64,000 nucleotides of DNA from NCBI RefSeq assembly GCF_900078395.1, contig NZ_FKLA01000008.1, positions 186,001 through 250,000 on the forward strand, written 5' to 3'. Source of the DNA: Anaerotruncus rubiinfantis (lineage in GTDB: Bacteria; Bacillota; Clostridia; Oscillospirales; Ruminococcaceae). The notes under the pieces were generated by a model. That model had not been told where the DNA came from and searched no databases. It saw only the letters and a list, made by a program, of their open reading frames with translations. The translations under genes and the position numbers were made by a program. Below are positions 1 to 8,792 of the stretch, piece after piece (position 1 is the stretch's first letter; each line of letters opens with the position of its first letter).

Positions 1-1
1 G

Positions 2-541
2 GCGCATAAGGAGGAAGCGTATGCGCAGCTTCTGAAAACGACCCGCGCGGTGTGCGATTACGCGGAGGCAAAAGGCATGATGGTGGAGCTCGAGGTATTC
101 GATTACGACATGGACAAAGCTGCGCTGATCGGGCCGGCGCCGCTGGCGGCGCGGTTCGCGGCGGATATGCGGCTGACGCACAGCAACTTCGGCCTGATGG
201 TGGACCTGAGCCATTTCCCGACCACCTACGAGACGAGCAAATTCGTGGTGCGCACGCTGCGGCCGTACATCACGCATTTCCACATAGGGAACGCGGTGGT
301 GAAGGAAGGATGCCCGGCATACGGAGACAAGCATCCGCGGTTCGGATTCCCGAACAGCGCGAACGACACGGAGGAGCTGGTGGATTTCTTCACGGTGCTG
401 AAGGAAGAAGGCTTCTTCAACCCGGCCGACCCGTATGTGCTGTCGTTTGAGGTGTCGCCGTTTGGGGACGAGGACGCGGATATCATCCTTGCGAACACGA
501 AGCGTGTGATCAACCGCGCGTGGGCAATGGTGGAAGACTGA
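2..541 (+). CDS. Sugar phosphate isomerase/epimerase, 3' part (TIM barrel)
   Basis: The reading frame is open from base 2, so the gene starts upstream of the window; about 179 C-terminal residues are visible. The sequence has the xylose-isomerase-like TIM-barrel pattern of acidic and histidine residues: VELEVFDYD, then MVDLSHFP, then THFHIGN, and late SFEVSPFG. In this superfamily such E/D/H residues bind a divalent metal and the enzymes isomerise or epimerise sugars or sugar acids. It lies 28 bp upstream of a 2-hydroxyacid dehydrogenase on the same strand, so the two probably form a catabolic operon for a sugar acid or keto acid. The substrate cannot be deduced. Confidence 0.75.
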   Translation, partial: AHKEEAYAQLLKTTRAVCDYAEAKGMMVELEVFDYDMDKAALIGPAPLAARFAADMRLTHSNFGLMVDLSHFPTTYETSKFVVRTLRPYITHFHIGNAVVKEGCPAYGDKHPRFGFPNSANDTEELVDFFTVLKEEGFFNPADPYVLSFEVSPFGDEDADIILANTKRVINRAWAMVED

Positions 542-569
542 GGCGTTTGCCGGATAAGGAGGAACTTTT

Positions 570-1526
570 ATGAAAATCGTGATATTGGACGGCTACACCG
601 AGAATCCGGGCGACCTTTCATGGGGGGAACTGGAAGCGCTCGGAGAACTGACGGTCTATGACCGGACGCCGGCGGAGAAGATCGCGGAGCGGATTGGGGA
701 CGCGGACGCGGTTTACACGAACAAAACCCCGATCAGCCGGGAGACGCTGGAGAAATGCCCGCATGTGAAGTTCATCGGGGTGCTGGCGACCGGCTACAAC
801 ATCGTGGATGTTGGGGCGGCGAAAGAACGCGGGATACCGGTGTGCAACATCCCGACCTACGGGACCGACGCGGTGGGACAGTTCGCGATCGCGCTGCTTC
901 TGGAAATCTGCCATCACATCGGGCACCACAACAAGGCGGTGCACGAGGGCAGATGGGAGCATAACGACGACTGGTGCTTCTGGGATTACCCGCTGATCGA
1001 GCTTGCGGGCAAAACGATGGGGATCATCGGGTTTGGGCGGATCGGTCAGGCGACGGGGCGGATCGCGAAGGCGCTGGGGATGAAGGTGATCGCGTACGAT
1101 TCGTATCCGAATGAGAGCGGAAAAGCGCTGGCGGAATATGTGGATCTGGAAACGGTGCTGAAAACCTCGGATGTGATCGCGCTGCACTGCCCGCTGTTCC
1201 CGGAGACGCAGGGGATCATCAGCAGGGAAAACATCGCGAAGATGAAGGATGGGGTGATCATCCTGAACAACTCGCGGGGTCCGCTCATCGTGGAGCAGGA
1301 CCTGGCGGACGCGTTAAACAGCGGGAAGGTTTACGCGGCGGGGCTGGATGTGGTATCGACCGAGCCGATCAAGGGGGACAACCCGCTTTTGGGGGCGAAG
1401 AACTGCATCATCACGCCGCACATCAGCTGGGCGCCCAAGGAGAGCCGCCAACGTCTGATGGATATCGCCGTCGACAACTTCCGGCAGTTCCTCGCGGGCA
1501 GACCGGTCAATGTTGTAAATCCGTAA
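570..1526 (+). CDS. D-2-hydroxyacid dehydrogenase (glycerate dehydrogenase-like)
   Basis: 318 aa, the normal size for the NAD-dependent D-isomer 2-hydroxyacid dehydrogenase family, which interconverts 2-keto and 2-hydroxy acids. The Rossmann motif GFGRIG is at residues 154-159, followed by the acidic residue in IAYD. The catalytic set is complete: R236 in NNSRG, E265 in STEP and H284 in TPHISW. The start is supported by AAGGAGG about 8 bp upstream. Hydroxypyruvate/glycerate is the likeliest substrate class by overall resemblance, but lactate-type or phenylpyruvate-type activity is not excluded. A strong terminator follows at 1545-1575, closing the operon. Confidence 0.9.
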   Translation: MKIVILDGYTENPGDLSWGELEALGELTVYDRTPAEKIAERIGDADAVYTNKTPISRETLEKCPHVKFIGVLATGYNIVDVGAAKERGIPVCNIPTYGTDAVGQFAIALLLEICHHIGHHNKAVHEGRWEHNDDWCFWDYPLIELAGKTMGIIGFGRIGQATGRIAKALGMKVIAYDSYPNESGKALAEYVDLETVLKTSDVIALHCPLFPETQGIISRENIAKMKDGVIILNNSRGPLIVEQDLADALNSGKVYAAGLDVVSTEPIKGDNPLLGAKNCIITPHISWAPKESRQRLMDIAVDNFRQFLAGRPVNVVNP

Positions 1527-1544
1527 AATTTCATTTCTTCCATG

Positions 1545-1575
1545 AAAAGCCCCGGTGCAAAGCACCGGGGCTTTT
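1545..1575 (+). terminator. Rho-independent terminator after the hydroxyacid dehydrogenase
   Basis: Perfect 14-bp inverted repeat (1545-1558 and 1562-1575) with a 3-nt loop; the arms include GCCCCGGTGC and end in TTTT. Confidence 0.85.
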
Positions 1576-1608
1576 CTGCCGTTTCGGCGCATTTCTTTCG
1601 TGTAATCC

Positions 1609-1637
1609 TTGAATTTATGCCCAATAATCGATATAAT
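1609..1637 (+). promoter_or_regulatory. Sigma-A type promoter of valS
   Basis: TTGAAT (1609-1614), 17-bp spacer, TATAAT (1632-1637). The leader to the valS start is only about 35 nt, so there is no room for a T-box. Confidence 0.75.
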
Positions 1638-1678
1638 ATAAGGTATTGTACCAGCCTATTGGATTTGGAGGAAATAGA

Positions 1679-4300
1679 ATGCGCAAGGAACTCGAAAAGG
1701 TCTACGACCCCAAGCAGGTTGAAGACCGAACCTATCAATTCTGGCTCGACGGGAACTATTTTCACGCCGAACGGGATCCCGATAAGGAGCCGTATACCAT
1801 CGTCATCCCACCGCCAAACATCACCGGCCAGCTGCACATGGGACACGCACTCGACGAGACGCTGCAGGATATCCTGATCCGTTTTCGGCGGATGCAGGGC
1901 CGCGCCGCGCTCTGGCTGCCCGGCACCGACCACGCGTCGATCGCCACCGAGGCAAAAATCGTGGAGGCGATGCGTAAGGAAGGCCTCACCAAGGAGATGC
2001 TCGGCCGCGAAAAGTTTCTGGAGCGCGCATGGGAGTGGAAACGTGTATTCGGCGGCCGTATCATCGATCAGCTCAAGAAGCTCGGTTCCTCCTGTGACTG
2101 GGAGCGCGAACGCTTTACGCTGGACGAGGGCTGTTCCAAGGCGGTGCGCGAGGTTTTTGTGAATTTGTATAACAAGGGCCTCATCTACCGCGGCGAGCGG
2201 ATCATCAACTGGTGCCCGCACTGCAAAACTTCAATCTCCGAAGCCGAAGTCAACTACTCCGAAAAGGACGGTTTCTTCTGGCATATCAACTACCCGATCG
2301 TCGGCACCGGAGAGGTGCTCGAAATTGCGACCACCCGACCGGAAACGATGCTCGGAGATACCGCCGTGGCGGTTCATCCGGACGACGAGCGCTACAAGCA
2401 CCTGATTGGCAAGATGGTGTTGCTGCCGATCGTGAATAAAGAAATCCCGATTGTCGCGGACAGCTATGTCGAAATGGACTTCGGGACCGGCGTCGTGAAG
2501 ATCACCCCGGCGCACGACCCGAACGACTTTGAGGTCGGCCTGCGCCACAACCTTCCGGTCATCAATGTGATGAACGAGGACGCCACCATCAACGAAAACG
2601 GCGGAAAATTTGCCGGCATGACCCGCGAAGAGTGCCGCAAGGCGATCATTGCGGAGCTGGAAGCGGGCGGTTACCTCAAAAGCGTCGAGCCTTACAAGCA
2701 TAATGTCGGCGGCTGCTACCGCTGCGACACCACGATCGAGCCGCGGATCTCAAAACAGTGGTTCGTCAAGATGGAGCCCCTTGCGAAGCCCGCGAACGAA
2801 GCGGTGCGTTCCGGCAAAACCAAATTTGTCCCCGAACGCTTCGATAAAATCTACTTTAACTGGATGGATAACGTCAAGGACTGGTGCATTTCGCGTCAGC
2901 TCTGGTGGGGCCACCGGATTCCGGCCTGGTACTGCGACGACTGCGGGGAAATCACCGTGTCGAAAGAGGAACCGACCGCATGCGCCCACTGCGGCAGCGC
3001 GCATATCCATCAGGACCCCGACACGCTCGACACCTGGTTCTCTTCGGCGCTTTGGCCGTTCTCAACCCTGGGATGGCCGGACAATTCCGAGGATCTCAAA
3101 TATTTTTACCCGACCAACACGTTGGTGACCGGCTACGACATCATCTTCTTCTGGGTCGCCCGCATGATCTTCTCGGGCATCGAGCACATGGGCGAAACGC
3201 CGTTCGACACGGTGCTGATCCATGGGCTTGTGCGCGACGCGCAGGGCCGCAAGATGAGCAAATCCCTTGGAAACGGCATCGATCCGCTCGAAGTCATCGA
3301 CCAGTACGGCGCGGACGCGCTGCGCTTCACCCTTGCCACCGGCAACTCCCCGGGCAACGATATGCGCTTTTCGGACGAAAAGGTGAACGCCTCGCGCAAC
3401 TTTGCCAACAAGCTCTGGAACGCTTCGCGGTTCATCCTGATGAACCTGTCCGACGCGGTCGAAAAGCCCGAACTGCCCGCCTCCCTCACGGTTGAGGACA
3501 AATGGGTGCTCAGCAAATATAACACCCTTGTCAAAGAGGTTACTGACAACCTCGACAAATTCGAGCTTGGCATGGCCGTCCAAAAGCTCTACGACTTCAT
3601 CTGGGATATCTTCTGCGACTGGTATATCGAGCTTTGCAAGGCGCGGCTGGGCGCTGGCGGCGAAACGGCGCTGGCGGCGCAGCAGGTGCTGGTCTATGTC
3701 ATGACGGGCATCCTCAAGCTTCTGCATCCGTTTATGCCGTTCATCACCGAGGAAATCTGGCAGGCGCTGCCGCATGAGGGCGAAAGCATCATGGTTTCGT
3801 CCTGGCCGGTTTACGACGAAGCGCTCAACTTTGCCACGGAGGAAGCGCAGTTTGAAATGGTCATGGCCGCCATCCGCGCGATCCGCAACCGCCGCGCGGA
3901 GATGAACGTGCCGCCTTCCAAAAAAGCCAGTATCTATATCGCGACCGACGAACCGGCTGTGTTTGAAGCGGGCGTCCCATTCTTCCTGCGGCTTGCGTCC
4001 GCATCGGAGGTGAAGGTGGCGGGAAGTTTTGAAATTCCGGGAGCGGTGCAGGTGATCACCGACGCGGCGCGCATCTTCATCCCGATGGACGAACTGATCG
4101 ACCGGGAGAAGGAGATCGCCCGTCTGAACGCGGAAAAGGCCAAGGTGGAAAAGGAGATCGCCGCGGTGAACGGCAAACTCGCGAACCAGGGCTTTGTCGC
4201 GAAAGCGCCGGCGGCTGTGGTCGACGCGGAACGTGCCCGTCTCGCAAAAGCGCGGGAGCGCCTCGCAAAGATCGAAGAATCGATCGCGGCCTTTGGTTGA
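1679..4300 (+). CDS. valS: Valyl-tRNA synthetase
   Basis: 873 aa, typical for bacterial ValRS, which charges tRNA-Val and edits misactivated threonine in its CP1 domain. The class I signature HMGH is at residues 53-56 after [10 protein letters not shown], and KMSKS is at 525-529. The zinc-binding cysteine pairs of ValRS-type enzymes (WCPHC, YCDDC, CAHC) and the anticodon-binding domain follow, and the C-terminus is the charged coiled coil ([18 protein letters not shown]) typical of ValRS. The ATG at 1679 is chosen over an in-frame ATG 33 bp upstream because GGAGG sits 7 bp before it and because the upstream ATG lies only a few bases after the -10 element. Confidence 0.97.
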   Translation: MRKELEKVYDPKQVEDRTYQFWLDGNYFHAERDPDKEPYTIVIPPPNITGQLHMGHALDETLQDILIRFRRMQGRAALWLPGTDHASIATEAKIVEAMRKEGLTKEMLGREKFLERAWEWKRVFGGRIIDQLKKLGSSCDWERERFTLDEGCSKAVREVFVNLYNKGLIYRGERIINWCPHCKTSISEAEVNYSEKDGFFWHINYPIVGTGEVLEIATTRPETMLGDTAVAVHPDDERYKHLIGKMVLLPIVNKEIPIVADSYVEMDFGTGVVKITPAHDPNDFEVGLRHNLPVINVMNEDATINENGGKFAGMTREECRKAIIAELEAGGYLKSVEPYKHNVGGCYRCDTTIEPRISKQWFVKMEPLAKPANEAVRSGKTKFVPERFDKIYFNWMDNVKDWCISRQLWWGHRIPAWYCDDCGEITVSKEEPTACAHCGSAHIHQDPDTLDTWFSSALWPFSTLGWPDNSEDLKYFYPTNTLVTGYDIIFFWVARMIFSGIEHMGETPFDTVLIHGLVRDAQGRKMSKSLGNGIDPLEVIDQYGADALRFTLATGNSPGNDMRFSDEKVNASRNFANKLWNASRFILMNLSDAVEKPELPASLTVEDKWVLSKYNTLVKEVTDNLDKFELGMAVQKLYDFIWDIFCDWYIELCKARLGAGGETALAAQQVLVYVMTGILKLLHPFMPFITEEIWQALPHEGESIMVSSWPVYDEALNFATEEAQFEMVMAAIRAIRNRRAEMNVPPSKKASIYIATDEPAVFEAGVPFFLRLASASEVKVAGSFEIPGAVQVITDAARIFIPMDELIDREKEIARLNAEKAKVEKEIAAVNGKLANQGFVAKAPAAVVDAERARLAKARERLAKIEESIAAFG

Positions 4301-4323
4301 CGGCTGGCGAGAAAATTTTGATT

Positions 4324-4389
4324 GAACTTTTTTAAAAGTTCATAAGGGCGCCGGGACAGTGTCCTCGGCCCGCGCTTCGCAAAGCGCGG
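4324..4389. repeat. Cluster of three small hairpins between valS and folC
   Basis: Three inverted repeats in succession: GAACTTTT/AAAAGTTC (4324-4341), CCGGGAC/GTCCTCGG (4351-4368, one mismatch) and CCGCGCTT/AAGCGCGG (4370-4389). No reading frame uses the stretch. The arrangement resembles the hairpin-rich intergenic repeats at 36.9 and 48.2 kb but is not the same sequence. It may be a dispersed repeat; only one copy is seen here. Confidence 0.4.
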
Positions 4390-4422
4390 AACGCCTGATT
4401 GTTCAAGCGTATTTGGGGGTAT

Positions 4423-4462
4423 GGGGGGATTTGCAAGAGAAATCCCCCCATCCTTTTCTTTT
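4423..4462 (+). terminator. Terminator downstream of valS
   Basis: GGGGGGATTT (4423-4432) pairs with AAATCCCCCC (4440-4449), followed by a pyrimidine/T-rich tract TCCTTTTCTTTT. It ends 39 bp before the folC start. Confidence 0.7.
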
Positions 4463-4501
4463 CCGGCTCTATCGATGCCGCTTTCCAAAGGAGATGAACC
4501 C

Positions 4502-5773
4502 ATGACCTACGAAGAAGCCCTCGCCTATATCCATTCACTGCCGCGTTTTCCGGACCTCGGCCCAATGCGCGCGCTTATGCGGATGCTCGAAAATCCTCAG
4601 GACGAGCTCAAAACGGTCCACATCGCCGGGACGAACGGCAAAGGCTCGACCGCCGCGATGACCGCGTCAATTCTGCGCGCCGCGGGCTATAAAACCGGCC
4701 TTTATATCTCCCCGTATATCATCGATTTCCGGGAGCGCATCCAGATCGACGGCGAGATGATCCCTAAAGAGGCGCTTGCCGCGCTCACCGAGGAACTCCG
4801 CCCGCTCTCAGAGCGGGCGGGCGGCCTCACAGAATTCGCCTTTGTCACCGCGCTTGCCTTTTTGTGGTTTTTGCGGCAGAAATGCGAAATTTGTGTGATC
4901 GAAGTGGGGCTTGGCGGCAGGCTGGATGCCACCAATGTCCTTAAAAAGCCGATGCTCAGCGTCATCACCAAGATCGGCATGGATCATACTGCGCTGCTCG
5001 GCGACACGGTGGAAGCGATTGCCCGCGAGAAATGCGGCATCATCAAACCGGGCGTGCGGACGGTGACCTGCGGCGGGCAGGACCCGGACGCGCTTGCCGT
5101 GATCTATGAGGAGGCAATGCTGCATGGGGACGGCACGGTCGTCCAGCCGAACAGGAGCGCTGTGGAAGGCCTGTACATGGAAATTTCCGGTTCGGATTTT
5201 ATTTATAACGGATATCAGATTCATCTGCCGCTGCCGGGCGCCTACCAGATAGACAACGCCCTGACCGCAATCACCGTTGTGGACGAACTGTCCCGCTTTC
5301 CTGGTTTCAAAGGGGCGCACTGCTTTGCCGGGCAAGGCCTTGCTTCGGTGCGCTTTCCGGCGCGGATGGAACTGATGCAGCATGACCCGCCGGTATTTTT
5401 GGATGGTGCGCATAACCCGCAGGGGGCGGCGGCGCTGGCCCAGTCGCTTTCACTGCTTGGCAGCCGTCCCATCACGGCGGTGATGGGCATGCTCGCGGAC
5501 AAGGACAGTTCCGGCGCGCTCGAAATTCTGCTGCCGTATTTTCGCAGGCTCATCTGTGTCACGCCGGAAAATTCCCGTGCGCTTTCGGGCGCAGAGCTTT
5601 CGCAGCGTGCGGCCGCGTTGGGCGCGGACGCCACCTCTTGCGAAAGTCTGCCTGCCGCGCTAAAACAGGCGATTGCGCAGGCCCGTGCGGAAGGCGGTGC
5701 GGCAGTGGTCTGCGGGTCGCTTTATCTGGCGTCTGCGGCGCGGCCGTATCTTTTGGAAAATAGCGGAGATTAA
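4502..5773 (+). CDS. folC: Folylpolyglutamate synthase / dihydrofolate synthase
   Basis: 423 aa, the usual length of FolC, a Mur-ligase relative that adds glutamates to folates (and in many bacteria makes dihydrofolate) using ATP in the cytoplasm. The P-loop GTNGKGST is at residues 43-50, with the family motifs VGLGGRLDATN, ITKIGMDHTALLG and FLDGAHNPQGA. The start is the ATG 8 bp after AAAGGAG (4487-4493); an open frame extends further upstream but runs through the terminator hairpin. A Rho-independent terminator follows. Confidence 0.95.
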   Translation: MTYEEALAYIHSLPRFPDLGPMRALMRMLENPQDELKTVHIAGTNGKGSTAAMTASILRAAGYKTGLYISPYIIDFRERIQIDGEMIPKEALAALTEELRPLSERAGGLTEFAFVTALAFLWFLRQKCEICVIEVGLGGRLDATNVLKKPMLSVITKIGMDHTALLGDTVEAIAREKCGIIKPGVRTVTCGGQDPDALAVIYEEAMLHGDGTVVQPNRSAVEGLYMEISGSDFIYNGYQIHLPLPGAYQIDNALTAITVVDELSRFPGFKGAHCFAGQGLASVRFPARMELMQHDPPVFLDGAHNPQGAAALAQSLSLLGSRPITAVMGMLADKDSSGALEILLPYFRRLICVTPENSRALSGAELSQRAAALGADATSCESLPAALKQAIAQARAEGGAAVVCGSLYLASAARPYLLENSGD

Positions 5774-5812
5774 TCCATTTTTTCGCAAAGTTTGACATGT
5801 TTTTTATCGGAC

Positions 5813-5848
5813 AAGCTCTATCCTATAGGGGTAGGGCTTTTTCTTTTT
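5813..5848 (+). terminator. Terminator after folC
   Basis: Eleven-bp stem with two G-T pairs (AAGCTCTATCC 5813-5823, GGGTAGGGCTT 5829-5839) followed by TTTCTTTTT. Confidence 0.8.
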
Positions 5849-5891
5849 ACGAAAATTTCCGGGCAGCCGGAGAAGGGAAGTTGAATAGGGT

Positions 5892-6263
5892 ATGAGCGTA
5901 CAGATTGACATCGCCGATGAAATCCTGATTGCGCGGCTGATTGGTGACATCGATCATCACAGTGCAAAGGAGATGCGGGAAACGATCGACGAGGCGGTTA
6001 CCCGCGCGCAGGTCCGGGAACTGGACCTTGATTTCAAGGATGTGACCTTTATGGATTCGTCCGGCATCGGGCTGGTGATGGGCCGCTATAAACTGATGCA
6101 GGAGCTGGGCGGTTCAGTGCATCTGGTGAATATTGCAAGCCATCTGAAAAAAGTCATGGTACTCGCGGGGCTTGACCGCCTCGCGGTGATGGAGAAAACC
6201 GAACGGCCAAAAGCCATGGCAAAAACCGGGGACAACGGAGGAAATGACGATGAAAGCAATTAA
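5892..6263 (+). CDS. spoIIAA: Anti-sigma F factor antagonist SpoIIAA
   Basis: 123-aa STAS-domain protein. In forespore development the unphosphorylated form binds SpoIIAB and releases sigma F; SpoIIAB phosphorylates it on the serine after the conserved aspartate. Here DSSG at residues 55-58 gives Ser57 as the target. The gene is followed by overlapping spoIIAB and sigF, the canonical spoIIA order, which settles the paralogue question against RsbV-type STAS proteins. The C-terminal tail of about 15 residues (KAMAKTGDNGGNDDESN) is longer than usual and polar. The ribosome-binding site is weak (AGAAGGGAAG upstream). Confidence 0.93.
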   Translation: MSVQIDIADEILIARLIGDIDHHSAKEMRETIDEAVTRAQVRELDLDFKDVTFMDSSGIGLVMGRYKLMQELGGSVHLVNIASHLKKVMVLAGLDRLAVMEKTERPKAMAKTGDNGGNDDESN

Positions 6264-6687
6264 TTCCATGAAACTGCAGTTTGAGGGACGTTCGGTCAAC
6301 GAGGCGTTTTCACGCACCACCGTGGCGGCGTTTGTGGCACAGCTTGATCCGACGGTTGAGGAACTCTCGGATATTAAGACGGCAGTGAGCGAGGCGGTGA
6401 CCAACTGCATTGTGCATGCTTACCGCGATAAGCTCGGCGTCGTGTACATATCCGCCAGCATCATGCCGCAGAGCCGTATTGTCATCAAAATCCGGGATAA
6501 AGGCTGCGGCATTCCCGACATTCCAAAAGCGATGGAACCACTTTATACCTCGGCTCCGGAAGAGGAACGCGCAGGACTCGGCTTTGCCGTGATGCAGAGC
6601 CTGATGGACAAGGTGAAGGTTGTTTCCAAAGAGGGAAAGGGGACGACGGTGACGCTGGAAAGGAGAATCCGCTGTAAGGAGGCATGA
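6250..6687 (+). CDS. spoIIAB: Anti-sigma F factor / serine kinase SpoIIAB
   Basis: 145-aa GHKL-fold kinase that sequesters sigma F and phosphorylates SpoIIAA. The N box (SEAVTNCIVHAY), G1 box (DKGCGIPD) and G2 box (GLGFAVMQSLMD) that bind ATP are all present. Two in-frame ATGs compete (6244 and 6250); 6250 is preferred because GGAGG (6237-6241) lies 8 bp before it. Either start overlaps the end of spoIIAA, and the stop overlaps sigF, so the three genes are probably translationally coupled. Confidence 0.94.
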   Translation: MKAINSMKLQFEGRSVNEAFSRTTVAAFVAQLDPTVEELSDIKTAVSEAVTNCIVHAYRDKLGVVYISASIMPQSRIVIKIRDKGCGIPDIPKAMEPLYTSAPEEERAGLGFAVMQSLMDKVKVVSKEGKGTTVTLERRIRCKEA

Positions 6688-7364
6688 ATCCAGTGATCGA
6701 ATGCGCCGCGTCAAAACGCGAGCAGACCATCTCGCAGAATATCGGGCTGGTACACTCCTGTGCACACCGCTTCAAAGGAAGGGGAATTGAATACGACGAT
6801 CTGTTCCAGGCGGGCTGTATGGGCCTCTGCAAGGCTGCGGATGCCTTCGATGAGGAACGGGGCGTACGGTTTTCCACCTATGCGGTGCCGGTCATCCTGG
6901 GTGAAATGCGCCGCCTGTTCCGGGATGGAGGAGCGGTCAAGGTATCCCGCTCGATCAAGGAGCTCTCCATGAAGATTGCCCGCCAGCGCGAAACGCTTTC
7001 CAATGTCCTTGGCCGGGAACCAAGCGTAAGCGAACTGTCTGAGGCGATGGATCTGCCCGAAGAACAGGTCGTGGAGGCTCTTTGCGCCTCGGCTCCGCCC
7101 ATTTCCCTCACTGAAAGCGACGACGATGGCGGCGGGCAGATTGATCTGCCTGTTGATTCGCCCGAGGACCTCCTTTCGGATATTATTTCCCTCAAACAGG
7201 TGGTAGGCAGTCTGGAGCCAAACGACCGAAAACTGATCGTCCTGCGTTATTTTTCCGGTATGACTCAAGTGCAGACCGCTGCGAGACTTGGCATGACCCA
7301 GGTACAGGTTTCCAGACGTGAAAAGAAAATTCTCACCGCCCTGCGCGCCGAACTTACCGGCTAG
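6684..7364 (+). CDS. sigF: RNA polymerase sigma-F factor
   Basis: 226-aa sigma-70 family protein with region 2 (DLFQAGCMGLCKAADAFDEERGVRFSTYAVPVI read in pieces), region 3 and a region 4 HTH (TQVQTAARLGMTQVQVSRREKK). Sigma F is the first forespore-specific sigma factor, held inactive by SpoIIAB. Its start overlaps the spoIIAB stop (ATGA) and is preceded by TAAGGAGG. Position as the third gene of the spoIIA operon distinguishes it from sigma G or sigma B. Confidence 0.95.
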   Translation: MNPVIECAASKREQTISQNIGLVHSCAHRFKGRGIEYDDLFQAGCMGLCKAADAFDEERGVRFSTYAVPVILGEMRRLFRDGGAVKVSRSIKELSMKIARQRETLSNVLGREPSVSELSEAMDLPEEQVVEALCASAPPISLTESDDDGGGQIDLPVDSPEDLLSDIISLKQVVGSLEPNDRKLIVLRYFSGMTQVQTAARLGMTQVQVSRREKKILTALRAELTG

Positions 7365-7537
7365 CCGCGGCTGTTCGACCACGGCAAGGTACGGACGGCG
7401 CTGCCGCGACAGCAGCTTGAAGATCCATCCCACATTCGTTCTCCGCTTTTGGTGGCGGATTTGGAAGGGGGTGTGCCTGCGGCATTCATTTTGGTTTGAG
7501 CAAGAGCGGAACTCTGTTTGTCATTAAACTGAAAAAA

Positions 7538-7627
7538 GGTGGATGCGCCTGGAGAACGCATCCACCGCGCGGCGATGCCCAGCCGCACGAAAGAAGGACC
7601 GGACGCCAGTAGGCGTCCGGTCCTTTT
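7538..7627 (+). terminator. Two consecutive hairpins downstream of sigF
   Basis: First hairpin GGTGGATGCG/CGCATCCACC (7538-7566). Second, a perfect 14-bp stem (7594-7607 and 7612-7625) with loop AGTA and CCTTTT, a good Rho-independent terminator. The spoIIA transcript probably ends at the second one. Bases 7365-7537 hold nothing recognisable. Confidence 0.7.
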
Positions 7628-7878
7628 ACAGCCTTCGCGGAGAGGGCCGGTGAGCAATATCGAAAGCGGTAATAAGTAGGCGCGTTGTCACAGCCTTTGG
7701 CCTCAGGTCAGCCGCCCCCGGGGAAGGAATTTTCCTTCCCCGGATGAGCCAACTCTATCTGAAGCGGCAGGTCGTCATACGCAGGCTGTTCTGAGGGCTG
7801 TCGCCACCCTAATACTGCCGCCGCTTGTTGTTGCTTACAAACCCATACTATGCGGCGGCAGGCCCAGCGGCGACTCGG
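7628..7878. other. Gene-free, hairpin-rich stretch at the left edge of the accessory region
   Basis: No convincing gene. The stretch contains CGGGGAAGG/CCTTCCCCG around 7729-7742 and a nested pair of stems: GTCGCC (7800-7805) with GGCGAC (7869-7874), enclosing CTGCCGCCGC (7815-7824) with GCGGCGGCAG (7852-7861). The spacing of the two stems around internal loops looks like a folded RNA, but no known RNA family could be matched by eye. Confidence 0.35.
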
Positions 7879-8085
7879 ATGGAAAAGAGCGGTCTGGAGG
7901 TTTTCGAAAAGGACACCGGCATTTTTGAAAGCTTTCCGGATTTATGGGGAAAGGACCCGTAAATCTGCCTGAGAAAAAATTTTCCGTGTATGAACAGCAT
8001 ATGGGATGGGGAGATATTGATCGATGAGAAGCCCGTGATCCGAAAAGGGTTCCCGGGCGGATGGATGCATTTTATTTCGTCTTAG
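7879..8085 (+). pseudogene. Possible decayed ORF
   Basis: One frame reads MEKSGLEVFEKDTGIFESF and on to a TAA at 7960, then continues in the same frame from an ATG at 7990 as MNSIWDGEILIDEKPVIRKG to a TAG at 8083. The residue mix is protein-like and the two halves share a frame, so this could be one gene with an internal stop, or simply two chance short ORFs. No family is recognised. Confidence 0.2.
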
Positions 8086-8097
8086 TTGCGGTCGGAA

Positions 8098-8562
8098 TTA
8101 AAAAAGCGCTAATTCAGCAGTATCAGCAATCTTTTTTAAGTGAAAAACAAATACCCGCCGCAGAAATTTTTCATCATCCGGCTGAATGTTTTGGTGTGTT
8201 TCTGTTAATTCATATTCACCAACAAAACAATATTTCCGTTTTCTCTTCTCAAAAAGCAATAATGGTTTGCCCTGTTTCTTATGAGAGAGAACAGCCATAT
8301 TCAAATCGTACATTTTGTTCTCTAAACTATCCTGATGACCATTTCTACCAATACCTGTGTACATACAAAATTCATATGAGCCTCGAGGATAGAAATAGTC
8401 CGAATAAAGCTCTTCCGCGTTTTTAAACAAGAGAATAGCATTTGTTTTGCTTGCTACGGTGATTCCACTTTGCGGATTTCCACCTAATAACTCACTGATT
8501 TCAGCCCTATTTATAAACTCGTTTCCTTGCTTTAGTAATAGATTTCCCATAATCATTCCCAC
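8098..8562 (-). CDS. Stand-alone SRA-like (ScoMcrA-type) modified-DNA-binding domain protein
   Basis: 154 aa. The sequence follows the pattern of the SRA-like N-terminal domain of McrA-type HNH endonucleases: a start like LKQGNEFINRAEISELLGG, then QSGITVASKTNAILLF, CMYTGIGRNGHQD, and the late GKPLLLFEKRKRKYCFVGEY. In that family the domain recognises modified or phosphorothioated DNA and is followed by an HNH nuclease; here the protein ends after the domain, so no nuclease is attached. The listed start is a GTG; ATGs at 8556 and 8550 are alternatives, and none has a strong ribosome-binding site. The start overlaps the candidate att core at 8553-8564. Composition is AT-rich like the defence genes to the right, but by the att model the gene lies just outside the 11.5-kb element. 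Confidence 0.6.
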   Translation of the reverse strand: MGMIMGNLLLKQGNEFINRAEISELLGGNPQSGITVASKTNAILLFKNAEELYSDYFYPRGSYEFCMYTGIGRNGHQDSLENKMYDLNMAVLSHKKQGKPLLLFEKRKRKYCFVGEYELTETHQNIQPDDEKFLRRVFVFHLKKIADTAELALF

Positions 8563-8564
8563 TC
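8553..8564. other. Candidate attL core of the guaA-integrated element
   Basis: TCATTCCCACTC matches TTATTCCCACTC at the 3' end of guaA (20071-20082) at 11 of 12 positions. Read on the minus strand it is GAGTGGGAATGA, which would restore the guaA C-terminus EWE with a TGA stop after excision. Confidence 0.5.
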
Positions 8565-8663
8565 TGTTCCAGGTTCGTTTTCATAGCTATTTTCAATGCT
8601 TTTTGGTGCTATCATTCGCAAAATTCCCGCTCAATTTCAGCAGTATTTTGATTGGCGGAAAAT

Positions 8664-8683
8664 CCGTGTACTTTTCGTGTACC
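8664..8683. other. Candidate integrase arm-type sites, left end
   Basis: Two direct copies of CGTGTAC (8664-8670 and 8675-8681), 11 bp apart. The right end has the matching pair ATGTAC/GTGTAC at 19993-20009, also 11 bp apart. Confidence 0.45.
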
Positions 8684-8757
8684 GCAATTTCACATGTCTC
8701 ACAGGTACCATTGCTTCGTCACCAATGCTTTTGATCAATTCTATATGATCTCCGCTT

Positions 8758-8771
8758 GCTGTTTCAACTTA
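8758..8771. repeat. 14-bp direct repeat, left copy
   Basis: GCTGTTTCAACTTA, repeated exactly at 16257-16270. The two copies bracket the three large defence genes. Confidence 0.35.
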
Positions 8772-8792
8772 CAATATTAGTGCTACCACACC

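Noticed and set aside
1580..1678. T-box leader upstream of valS
   Set aside because: The promoter is only about 40 bp from the start codon; there is no space for specifier and antiterminator stems.
7790..7870. Twister-like ribozyme (CCCTAATACTGCC next to GAGGG)
   Set aside because: The CCTAA-type loop matches, but the strand before GAGGG cannot pair with ACTGCC and the conserved AAGTCC-type segment is absent.
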